From Alphaproteobacteria bacterium (GTDB taxonomy: Bacteria > Pseudomonadota > Alphaproteobacteria > CAAHEQ01 > UBA3637), in assembly GCA_017513365.1 (NCBI GenBank), contig JAFXFY010000251.1, positions 1-6,264 of the forward strand: 6,264 nt of DNA, in the 5' to 3' direction. The notes under the pieces were generated by a model. The model was not told the DNA's origin. It was given only the letters and a program-made list of their open reading frames with translations, and searched no databases. Of the stretch, positions 1 through 5,406 are shown in pieces; within the stretch, counting starts at the first letter, position 1, and every line of letters begins with the position of its first letter. A program made the position numbers and the translations under genes.

Positions 1-42
1 ATTTAAGGGGGATTTTTTGCGCTTCCCTCTCATCTAAACAAC

Positions 43-70
43 AAAAAAAACGACCCGCCAAAACGAGTCG
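43..70 (-). terminator. Rho-independent terminator of the FadL-like porin gene
   Basis: Read on the minus strand, CGACTCG (70-64) pairs with CGGGTCG (57-51) as a 7-bp stem containing one G-U wobble, closed by a 6-nt loop. It is followed directly by eight T residues (50-43). It lies 25 nt past the porin stop codon, so it ends that transcript. No T-run follows the stem on the plus strand, so it is not expected to be bidirectional. Confidence 0.85.
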
Positions 71-95
71 CTTTGTATTATCACTTGTTCAAACT

Positions 96-1361
96 TTAGA
101 ATTTGTATTGAACAGCTAAACTGAACAAGTTGGCATTGGAAGAATACTTCGCATTAAAGTCGGACATACCTTCACTTTTATGTCTGGCTTTCACATCTTT
201 CACAAACAAGTGAGCATACCCACCATCCAATTGCCAGTTGTTTTTCATATAACTGAAACCCAAAGATGTCCAAATCCGACGACCGTCAGGAATTCTGGCT
301 GTTCTGTATTCAGGACCTTTCACAACGGATTGATCATAGGCACCACCAAAACGGAAAATCAAATTTTTACAGTATTGGTAATCGGCACCCAAAGAGTAGA
401 ACCACGTATTACGCCAATGTTCGTGTGTTTCGGAAACAGCAGAACCAGCCATATCATAGATATTTAAATCTCTGAATTGGCTCCAACGTGTCCAACGGGC
501 CGTTGCAGATACACTCCATTTATCCGTCAACCGTTGCCAAGCGGATAATGTAATTGTTTCTGGTGTTGTAATTTTTGTTTTGATGTTTTTGGTACCATTT
601 AAAAAACCGGCTGGCAATCCTATAGCACTTAAATCTGTATCGGATATCGTATTTTTACCACGTAAATCTTGAACAACTTTGGAACGATAGGAAACACCCA
701 AACGTGTTTTGTTTTTAACCGGTTCCCATGTGGCACCCAACGTATATCCTAAGGACGTATCATGACCTCGTAAATAAGTTTTTCCGCCAAGATACAAAGG
801 TGTTCCCGTCAATTTATTCGTTTCCACTTCACTCGTCAACTTGGCACGAGCATGCTGCAAGTTCACACTGGCACCCAAAGCTACAGAATCTGTTACATTA
901 ATGGACAAAGCCGGAGAAACGTTAACTGTTTGAATTTCACTGCGACCGGCGTGTGTTTTACCAAACCAACCATTTTTATAGTCAGTTGCTAAACCAAACG
1001 GTGTGTAAACACCTAAACCTAAAACAGTTCTGTCATTTAATCTGTATTGGGCAAAACCGTGAGGCAAAACACGCACAATGTATGGGCTTTCTTTACCGGA
1101 TGTTGTACCGGCGGTTCCTTTGGCCGTGGAACGAATCCCAACGGTTGAAAAACCGAGTTGGGCACCACTACGTGTTGTGTAGCTCATACCGGCTGGGTTA
1201 TAAGCAATGGCGGAATAGTCATCACCAACCAAGCCGGCACCAGCGAAAGAACGCCCTAAACCGGTTGTGGAATATTCGGTTAATTGATAACCGGCGGCAT
1301 TGGCTTGTACGCTGAAACCTAAAACGGCGGCGATTGCCAAAGCACTTGATATTTTTTTCAT
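96..1361 (-). CDS. FadL/OmpP1/TodX-family outer-membrane transport protein
   Basis: A 421-residue outer-membrane beta-barrel protein of the FadL family, whose members carry long-chain fatty acids or other hydrophobic compounds across the outer membrane. Residues 1-22 are a Sec signal peptide (MKK start, hydrophobic core, ANA cleavage site). The mature protein opens with AGYQLTEYSTTGLGRSFAG, the FadL N-terminal plug ('hatch') signature, and has the conserved NPAGM motif at 55-59. Later family-like stretches are 'YTPFGLATDY' and 'WFGKTHAGRSEIQTVN', then alternating beta strands, and a C-terminal Tyr-Lys-Phe as expected for barrel assembly by BAM. Length is close to that of E. coli FadL (about 446 residues). 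The start is supported by AGGAGA at 1372-1367. The gene stands alone, with its own terminator, and diverges from the antiporter gene. The substrate cannot be told from sequence; aromatic-hydrocarbon channels belong to the same family, so no gene symbol is given. Confidence 0.93.
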   Translation of the reverse strand: MKKISSALAIAAVLGFSVQANAAGYQLTEYSTTGLGRSFAGAGLVGDDYSAIAYNPAGMSYTTRSGAQLGFSTVGIRSTAKGTAGTTSGKESPYIVRVLPHGFAQYRLNDRTVLGLGVYTPFGLATDYKNGWFGKTHAGRSEIQTVNVSPALSINVTDSVALGASVNLQHARAKLTSEVETNKLTGTPLYLGGKTYLRGHDTSLGYTLGATWEPVKNKTRLGVSYRSKVVQDLRGKNTISDTDLSAIGLPAGFLNGTKNIKTKITTPETITLSAWQRLTDKWSVSATARWTRWSQFRDLNIYDMAGSAVSETHEHWRNTWFYSLGADYQYCKNLIFRFGGAYDQSVVKGPEYRTARIPDGRRIWTSLGFSYMKNNWQLDGGYAHLFVKDVKARHKSEGMSDFNAKYSSNANLFSLAVQYKF

Positions 1362-1366
1362 AGAAA

Positions 1367-1372
1367 TCTCCT
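1367..1372 (-). promoter_or_regulatory. Ribosome binding site of the FadL-like gene
   Basis: AGGAGA on the minus strand, 5 nt before the ATG at 1361-1359. It supports that start, which also gives a complete signal peptide. Confidence 0.75.
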
Positions 1373-1407
1373 ATTTCTTAGTTATACAAACGCATTTTTC
1401 TTAGCAT

Positions 1408-1436
1408 ATTATGATATATAAGGCTAGAGAAAGCCA
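1408..1436 (-). promoter_or_regulatory. Possible promoter of the FadL-like gene
   Basis: On the minus strand CATAAT (1413-1408) could be a -10 box, with TGGCTT (1436-1431) 17 nt upstream as a poor -35. The -10 is reasonable but the -35 matches the sigma70 consensus at only two positions. The call rests on position, and on the repeat cluster lying just upstream of it. TATAAC at 1386-1381 is an alternative -10. Confidence 0.3.
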
Positions 1437-1441
1437 TATCC

Positions 1442-1493
1442 CATTATGTCAAATGTCATATTTATGTATTCATTATGTCATAAATGTGTCATA
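1442..1493. repeat. Cluster of TGTCATA direct repeats, likely operator region
   Basis: TGTCA occurs at 1447, 1454, 1476 and 1488-1491 (the last as TGTCATA from 1487). The last three copies extend to TGTCATA and begin at 1454, 1476 and 1487, so they are 22 and 11 bp apart, roughly two turns and one turn of the helix. CATTATGTCA is repeated exactly at 1442-1451 and 1471-1480. TTATG-T-CATAA at 1473-1483 is a perfect dyad. The cluster lies between the candidate divergent promoters of the porin and antiporter genes. A regulator binding site is inferred; the regulator cannot be named. Confidence 0.5.
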
Positions 1494-1503
1494 AACAAGA
1501 GGG

Positions 1504-1532
1504 TGGATTTTTTTCTTTTTTTCGTGTATAAA
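1504..1532 (+). promoter_or_regulatory. Probable promoter of the antiporter gene
   Basis: TATAAA at 1527-1532 is a good -10 box. TGGATT at 1504-1509 lies 17 nt upstream as a weak -35 (three of six consensus positions). The spacer is almost pure T. A weak -35 just downstream of the TGTCATA repeats would suit activator-dependent expression, but that is inference. Confidence 0.45.
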
Positions 1533-1548
1533 GGCGACATTATTTACG

Positions 1549-1554
1549 AAAGGA
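1549..1554 (+). promoter_or_regulatory. Ribosome binding site of the antiporter gene
   Basis: AAAGGA, 6 nt before the ATG at 1561. It supports that start, which immediately opens the first hydrophobic segment. Confidence 0.65.
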
Positions 1555-1560
1555 TACAAA

Positions 1561-2499
1561 ATGATTTATGTCTTATTAATTTTAGGATTATGCTTATTGG
1601 CCTTTGGCGGAGATACCATGGTCTCGGGTGCTGTGGCACTGGCAAAAAAAATGGGGATTTCTACCCTGCTCATCGGGTTAACATTAGTGGGATTTGGAAC
1701 ATCTACACCGGAATTACTTACCAGTTTATTGGCCGCCATTAAAGGGTCTAATGATATTGCTTTGGGAAACGTCGTCGGGTCCAATATCGCTAATATTTTA
1801 TTGGTGCTGGGCATGGCGGCCGTTATTGCACCGGTTAATGTAGATATAAAAGCCTTTAAACGAGATGGTGGATTTTTGGCCTTATCTTGCATTATGTTAA
1901 TCATGGCATTATTCTTGGGACAAATCGGCCGCATCATGGGGGCCGTTTTAGTGGCAATGTTAATCGGGTATATTGCGTACTCTTACATAACGGACAAAAA
2001 ACAACAATCTGCCCAACAAAATACCGAATCCGGTACAGAATCTGCTATGCCGATATGGCTTGCCCTCATTAAAACCGTTAGTGGCATTGCGTTAATGATG
2101 TTAGGGGCTAAATTATTGGTAGATAATTCCATTATTTTGGCTCGTTCTTGGGGCGTGTCCGAAGCCGTCATCGGCTTAACCATTGTAGCGGTCGGTACTT
2201 CTCTGCCCGAATTGGCCACCTCGGTTATGAGTGCTATTCGGGGCCATAATGATGTGGCTTTCGGAAACGTTGTCGGATCCAATATTTATAATTCCTTATT
2301 TATTTTGGGGACAACGGCTGTTTTCTTACCGATTGCGGTTCCTACCGGCATGGGAACAGATATTTGGCTAATGACCATTATAACGACCATTTTAATTGGA
2401 ATAGCCTTGTGGCAAAAAAGATTTTCTAGGCCGATTGGATTTGCTTTTTTATGTGCGTATGCGGGATATAATTACTATTTATATACTTTGCCTATGTAA
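1561..2499 (+). CDS. Calcium/sodium antiporter, CaCA family (YrbG-like)
   Basis: A 312-residue inner-membrane cation antiporter of the Ca2+:cation antiporter (CaCA) family, close in length to E. coli YrbG (325). It would exchange Ca2+ for Na+ or H+ across the cytoplasmic membrane. The diagnostic internal duplication is clear. The alpha-1 repeat (about 39-80) has GFGTSTPE (44-51) and GNVVGSN (69-75). The alpha-2 repeat (about 205-250) has AVGTSLPE (210-217) and GNVVGSN (235-241). E51 and E217 are the acidic residues expected to bind cations at the centre of the pocket. About ten hydrophobic segments are visible, in two halves separated by a polar loop at about 144-162 (KKQQSAQQ...). The gene is monocistronic: it has its own RBS, a probable promoter and a strong terminator, and the neighbours are unrelated. 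The real ion preference in vivo is not shown by sequence; homologues also handle K+ or H+. Confidence 0.92.
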   Translation: MIYVLLILGLCLLAFGGDTMVSGAVALAKKMGISTLLIGLTLVGFGTSTPELLTSLLAAIKGSNDIALGNVVGSNIANILLVLGMAAVIAPVNVDIKAFKRDGGFLALSCIMLIMALFLGQIGRIMGAVLVAMLIGYIAYSYITDKKQQSAQQNTESGTESAMPIWLALIKTVSGIALMMLGAKLLVDNSIILARSWGVSEAVIGLTIVAVGTSLPELATSVMSAIRGHNDVAFGNVVGSNIYNSLFILGTTAVFLPIAVPTGMGTDIWLMTIITTILIGIALWQKRFSRPIGFAFLCAYAGYNYYLYTLPM

Positions 2500-2503
2500 T
2501 CTT

Positions 2504-2530
2504 AAACCGCTCTGTTTCAGGGCGGTTTTT
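2504..2530 (+). terminator. Rho-independent terminator of the antiporter gene
   Basis: AAACCGC (2504-2510) pairs with GCGGTTT (2522-2528). A T-G wobble and CTG/CAG inside extend it to an 11-bp stem with a TTT loop, and the T-run ends at 2530. It starts 5 nt after the stop codon and separates the antiporter from the downstream nrdD-like/rnhA unit. Confidence 0.93.
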
Positions 2531-2604
2531 CATTAGAATCAACGCATTAAAAAAATAATTCAAAAAATAATAGTCGCTTTAACCATTTATACATAATTTA
2601 AGGA

Positions 2605-2610
2605 TATAAT
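2605..2610 (+). promoter_or_regulatory. -10 box of the promoter for the nrdD-like/rnhA unit
   Basis: A perfect TATAAT lies 51 nt before the preferred start codon and just after an AT-rich stretch (2531-2604) with no reading frame of note. No convincing -35 sits at 16-18 nt. The nearest resemblance is TTAACC at 2579-2584 with an over-long 20-nt spacer, so expression may rely on the A/T-rich upstream DNA or on an activator. Confidence 0.55.
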
Positions 2611-2649
2611 ATCTTTGTAAGGGGCAAAACCTTATGAAACAAAAAAAAC

Positions 2650-2655
2650 AGGAGG
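2650..2655 (+). promoter_or_regulatory. Strong ribosome binding site that fixes the start of the small NrdD-like gene
   Basis: AGGAGG, a full Shine-Dalgarno match, 5 nt before ATG 2661. It favours this start over the in-frame ATG at 2634, which would add nine residues encoded partly by an A8 run and by the Shine-Dalgarno itself. Confidence 0.8.
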
Positions 2656-2660
2656 CCATT

Positions 2661-2846
2661 ATGAGTGAAATCATTTTAAAAGATGAAGAACGTCAACCGG
2701 TAGAATGTTGGACCAGAGTGATGGGATATTTCCGTCCGGTCAGCCACTTTAATAAAGGAAAAAAATCGGAATTTTCTGAACGTGTTTGGTTCAGCGAAGA
2801 CAAAATAGCCGAAGCCGCTTACGAAGAACAACAACTCAGCGCCTAA
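2661..2846 (+). CDS. Small stand-alone protein like the C-terminal glycyl-radical-site region of anaerobic ribonucleotide reductase NrdD
   Basis: A 61-residue soluble protein. Residues 18-41 (TRVMGY-RPVS-FNKGK-SEF-ER pattern) resemble the extreme C-terminus of class III ribonucleoside-triphosphate reductase NrdD, where a R-V-x-G-Y type motif holds the glycine that carries the catalytic radical. Here that glycine would be G22. The roughly 600-residue catalytic barrel is absent. So is the four-cysteine zinc site that usually precedes the radical loop: the only cysteine is C16. The gene is not the tail of a broken longer gene, because it has its own TATAAT, AGGAGG and ATG, and a transcription terminator lies upstream. 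rnhA follows after 10 nt, probably in one transcript. By analogy with GrcA/YfiD, a free glycyl-radical domain that repairs pyruvate formate-lyase, it might restore or supply the radical site of an NrdD encoded elsewhere. That role is inference; it could equally be a regulatory or structural relic. The family resemblance is from memory. Confidence 0.72.
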   Translation: MSEIILKDEERQPVECWTRVMGYFRPVSHFNKGKKSEFSERVWFSEDKIAEAAYEEQQLSA

Positions 2847-2856
2847 AAGTCTATTG

Positions 2857-3312
2857 ATGAAACAAATTGAATTATATACTGACGGCGCATGCTCCGGTAA
2901 TCCGGGTCCCGGCGGTTGGGCATGCGTTTTAATTTATAAAGAGTCCATGAAGCAGTTTGCCGGCGGCGAGTCGCAGACAACAAATAATCGCATGGAACTA
3001 ACCGCCGTCATTGAAGGATTAAAACATTTAAAAGAAACATGTCAGGTGCATATTTTTACCGACAGTAAATATGTGTTGGAAGGCGCCACAAAATGGTTAG
3101 ACGGATGGAAAAAACGTGGTTGGAAAAAGGCCGATAAAAAAGCCGTTCTCAACCAAGATTTATGGATTGCTTTAGATGAAGCTCTGTCCCAACATCATGT
3201 CACTTGGACTTGGGTAAAAGGACATGCCGGCCATCCGATGAATGAACTGGTAGACAAATTAGCCTGCGAACAACGGGATACATATAGTCCGGATTTATTA
3301 ATGTGCCGATAA
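2857..3312 (+). CDS. rnhA: Ribonuclease HI
   Basis: A 151-residue cytoplasmic endonuclease that cuts the RNA strand of RNA-DNA hybrids, removing R-loops and primers. The full type 1 RNase H fold is present, starting with IELYTDGACSGNPGPGGWA. The four metal-binding acids are D9, E47 (in NNRMEL), D69 (in FTDSKYV) and D133 (in NELVDKLA), with the catalytic histidine H123 in WVKGHAGHPMNE. The basic handle helix appears as WKKRGWKKADKK (84-95), so this is the E. coli-like hybrid-binding form. Length matches the family (about 155). The ATG at 2857 is preferred over the TTG directly before it. No good Shine-Dalgarno precedes it, so translation is probably coupled to the small nrdD-like gene ending 10 nt upstream. 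No terminator follows; the stop codon is 4 nt from that of the convergent DsbD-like gene. Confidence 0.96.
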   Translation: MKQIELYTDGACSGNPGPGGWACVLIYKESMKQFAGGESQTTNNRMELTAVIEGLKHLKETCQVHIFTDSKYVLEGATKWLDGWKKRGWKKADKKAVLNQDLWIALDEALSQHHVTWTWVKGHAGHPMNELVDKLACEQRDTYSPDLLMCR

Positions 3313-3323
3313 TATATTATTGG
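3306..3323. other. Palindrome spanning two convergent stop codons
   Basis: ATAATATATTAT (3309-3320) is a perfect 12-bp palindrome containing the rnhA stop (3310-3312) and the stop of the minus-strand gene (3317-3319). Flanking CCG and TGG extend it in RNA to a nine-pair arm, counting one G-U. There is no following T-run on either strand, so it is not a canonical terminator, although it is the only structure between the two convergent genes. Confidence 0.4.
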
Positions 3324-5320
3324 ACAGCATTTAAGTATTTATATGTGTTTAAAGTATGCCAATAATCCGGTGCCACAATTCCCGATTTATTTTTTGGACC
3401 GAACACCACATTAACCGGCGCCGATACTTGTCCAAATCGTTGCATAAAGTGTTTACCTGAGGTTGTATCGGCCGGCAACCGCAAAACAAGTAATTTATCT
3501 TGCTCACGCAAAGAACGAGCCACTCCGCTGTTAAACGCTATCAATTTATTCATCGCACATGAAAAACAAACTGGATTTTCAACAGACACAATAACCGTTT
3601 TGTCTTCTGCAATTGCTTGTTGAACACGTTCTGGGGTATACACCTCAATATTTTGATTCAGCTTAGCATTTACCACACCCCCAACAATCAACCAAATCAA
3701 TAAAAATACAGCTGGTAATCTGGCAAACCATAAAATGGCATTCATTTCTTTTTTCATCATTTTATGTAAGGCAAAAAAGGCCTTGGGGTATCGCTTTATC
3801 CAAGTAAATGGCCACATAACCATTACCATCCATAATAATCCCATACCTAATGGAGCTAGGGCATACTGTCCGGCAAAGCCCACAGAATCGGCCAAATAGG
3901 GTTTTGGCAAAATAATAACCATTAAAAGACATGCGGCCAACGAAAAACGCGGATTAAGTATCCAATAAAGCAAACATCCAATTGTAAACCACCATAAAAC
4001 GGGACTTAATTGAACTAAATCCACGGCCGGAATTAATCCCGCTTGCCAACCTAAAGACCACGCCGTTCCGACACAGGCCAATACAATCAATGTTTCGGTT
4101 ACGGATTTTTCCAATTGTTTAACTGTGCGGTGCATATTTAACAAAAAGTAAGCAAATAATGGTGTTGCCAAAAACAATAAAAATCCGCCAATAAACAATG
4201 ACGCCCAACTAAAATCTGCCACAACTGTTTTAAAATCACCACGTTGTACTTTTGTCGATACATCAAAAATACCAAATGACGTGATTAACTTAATCGGTAA
4301 AATCATCCCCTCAGCAATCGGTTTAGAGGGCCGAATCACTAAAAGAGCCGTTTTATCGTTTATCTTTTTATCCACTTCGGTAAATGTGAAATCCTCATCA
4401 ATTTGAACAGACAGTATTTTTGTTGATTTGGCTAATTTAAAAAAGAGCTGTATATCCCCTTTGTCATTCATGACAGCTTGAACTTCGGCATTATCCTTCA
4501 CCGGTGCCGGCACGGCTTGCAACTGAGTCATCATATACCCACACAAGCCTGTTTCCCCAATGGCATTCGGCTGTAAAGTCAAATCCAACATTGATGTATC
4601 CGATGTTTTTACATTATCAAATGGGTTCAAAGCGGTCCAATCCACCTGAACTTGAACGGTAAGCGGTGTATCATAAGAAAGCGGTTCAAAAAAAATCGGG
4701 AATAAAGTTTCTTCAAAATAAAATAGTGTACGGGTCCACCCTTGAGGCAACGGATACATAATCGGATAAGAAACAACACTTTGTTTAACGGGCGTTTTTA
4801 ACGTAATTTTCGGCTTTGTTAAGGCTACCCGTGGATGAATTTGCATTTGCACGGCCATATAAACAGCTTTATTTTTCTTAAGACCCGTATCACAAGACAC
4901 CAATCTCATTCGTCCAAAAGGTGTTTCTTTCCACTCACCGTATCCAGCCAATCCTGTTATCGGATTAGCTTCAGTGAACATCATTAAATACAGAGCCGAT
5001 AACGGATGATTGGTTTCTTGGGCTTTGTTTGCCTGTTGCTTTAGATTTTGATTTTCTCTTTGCCAATCATACCCAACCTTATACATAGAAATCAATGCCC
5101 GTTCCAATCCACCAACATTATCGGGCAACATTTCTTCCCAATTTTCTGGGAACTTATCGTTTTTTACAGACTTTTTTTCGGTATCTGACGGACTTTGCGT
5201 TTGTACAATTTGGCCCTCTTGCTGTGATACGGATGATTCCGGCAAATCCGATTGAGCCACAGCCAAATCAACAAAAAATAAAGATAAAAACATCAAAAAT
5301 ATCAAAAAAATGCGTTTCAT
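3317..5320 (-). CDS. Degenerate DsbD/ScsB-like protein with periplasmic, membrane and C-terminal thioredoxin-like domains
   Basis: A 667-residue exported membrane protein with the layout of ScsB/DsbD thiol-disulfide reductases, which pass electrons from cytoplasmic thioredoxin across the inner membrane to periplasmic proteins. Order of parts: signal peptide 1-22 (AVA cleavage); Ser/Gln/Glu-rich linker 23-60; an amphipathic, possibly coiled region 75-105; DsbD-alpha/ScsB-like beta domain about 135-260; a second beta domain about 275-365; about six hydrophobic segments 372-551; thioredoxin-like domain from about 558, opening with YTPERV, with C585-F-S-C588 and a probable cis-proline P635. The striking point is missing chemistry. 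The first membrane motif, usually GG-LILNLMPC, reads GGFLLFLATP (378-387). The second, usually T-P-C-T-A-P, reads L-P-K-P (471-474). The alpha-domain cysteines are replaced around VDWTALNPFDNV (226-237). W before CxxC is V584. C143 and C260 remain and could pair. Electron transfer across the membrane is therefore unlikely, and a different role is inferred. The family assignment rests on domain order and motif alignment from memory. Confidence 0.75.
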   Translation of the reverse strand: MKRIFLIFLMFLSLFFVDLAVAQSDLPESSVSQQEGQIVQTQSPSDTEKKSVKNDKFPENWEEMLPDNVGGLERALISMYKVGYDWQRENQNLKQQANKAQETNHPLSALYLMMFTEANPITGLAGYGEWKETPFGRMRLVSCDTGLKKNKAVYMAVQMQIHPRVALTKPKITLKTPVKQSVVSYPIMYPLPQGWTRTLFYFEETLFPIFFEPLSYDTPLTVQVQVDWTALNPFDNVKTSDTSMLDLTLQPNAIGETGLCGYMMTQLQAVPAPVKDNAEVQAVMNDKGDIQLFFKLAKSTKILSVQIDEDFTFTEVDKKINDKTALLVIRPSKPIAEGMILPIKLITSFGIFDVSTKVQRGDFKTVVADFSWASLFIGGFLLFLATPLFAYFLLNMHRTVKQLEKSVTETLIVLACVGTAWSLGWQAGLIPAVDLVQLSPVLWWFTIGCLLYWILNPRFSLAACLLMVIILPKPYLADSVGFAGQYALAPLGMGLLWMVMVMWPFTWIKRYPKAFFALHKMMKKEMNAILWFARLPAVFLLIWLIVGGVVNAKLNQNIEVYTPERVQQAIAEDKTVIVSVENPVCFSCAMNKLIAFNSGVARSLREQDKLLVLRLPADTTSGKHFMQRFGQVSAPVNVVFGPKNKSGIVAPDYWHTLNTYKYLNAVQ

Positions 5321-5326
5321 ATCCTT

Positions 5327-5355
5327 ACTATAACAAAAAAAAACTTGATTGTCTT
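5327..5355 (-). promoter_or_regulatory. Probable promoter of the DsbD-like gene (leaderless or nearly so)
   Basis: On the minus strand AAGACA (5355-5350, four of six matches to TTGACA) and TATAGT (5332-5327, five of six) are separated by 17 nt. A start site 6-7 nt past the -10 would fall at about 5321-5320, at the ATG itself (5320-5318). AAGGA lies only 1 nt before the ATG, too close for a good Shine-Dalgarno, which fits a leaderless message. Confidence 0.55.
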
Positions 5356-5373
5356 TAAAAAAATGTGTAAAAT
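5345..5373 (+). promoter_or_regulatory. Promoter of infC
   Basis: TTGATT (5345-5350) and TAAAAT (5368-5373) are separated by exactly 17 nt, a good sigma70-type promoter. Transcription would begin near 5380, about 15 nt before the Shine-Dalgarno. The -35 box shares base 5350 with the -35 of the divergent DsbD-like gene. Confidence 0.65.
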
Positions 5374-5396
5374 AGCACCAGTTTTAACTTTTTTAT

Positions 5397-5401
5397 GGAG
5401 G
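5397..5401 (+). promoter_or_regulatory. Shine-Dalgarno that points to an AUU start for infC
   Basis: GGAGG, 5 nt before ATT 5407-5409. The upstream in-frame ATG (5395-5397) overlaps this Shine-Dalgarno and is preceded only by T-rich DNA, so it has no ribosome binding site of its own. Confidence 0.8.
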
Positions 5402-5406
5402 ATATC

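Noticed and set aside
1..42. Possible signal or gene end left of the first terminator
   Set aside because: Only weak pairing (AGGG with CCCT across a long loop) and no supportable reading frame; too short to call.
180..475. Plus-strand open frames opposite the porin gene
   Set aside because: Composition is not protein-like, there is no ribosome binding site, and they are fully antisense to a convincing FadL-family gene.
953..1315. Plus-strand open frame of 120 codons opposite the porin N-terminal region
   Set aside because: Shadow of the porin coding strand, with odd Cys/His/Arg-rich composition and no start signals.
1442..1493. CRISPR-like or tandem-repeat array
   Set aside because: Repeat units are only 7-10 bp with irregular short spacing in a promoter gap; this fits operator sites, not a CRISPR array.
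1446..1742. Plus-strand frame of 98 codons overlapping the repeat cluster and the antiporter start
   Set aside because: It overlaps the antiporter gene in another frame, has no Shine-Dalgarno, and its start lies in the regulatory repeats.
1566..2282. Minus-strand frames of 123 and 99 codons opposite the antiporter
   Set aside because: Both arise from the duplicated alpha-repeat sequence read antisense, which is why they look alike. They are shadows, not a repeated gene.
2634..2660. Nine-residue N-terminal extension of the NrdD-like protein from ATG 2634
   Set aside because: AAGGGG does lie 9 nt upstream, but it is caught in a small TAAGG/CCTTA hairpin. The AGGAGG before ATG 2661 is far better, and the extension is encoded by an A8 run plus the Shine-Dalgarno.
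2854..2856. TTG as the rnhA start
   Set aside because: The ATG immediately after it gives the normal RNase HI N-terminus (MKQIELYTDG); the TTG adds only one residue.
5095..5358. Plus-strand frame of 87 codons ahead of infC
   Set aside because: Antisense to the DsbD-like signal and linker region, no ribosome binding site, and it runs through the promoter gap.
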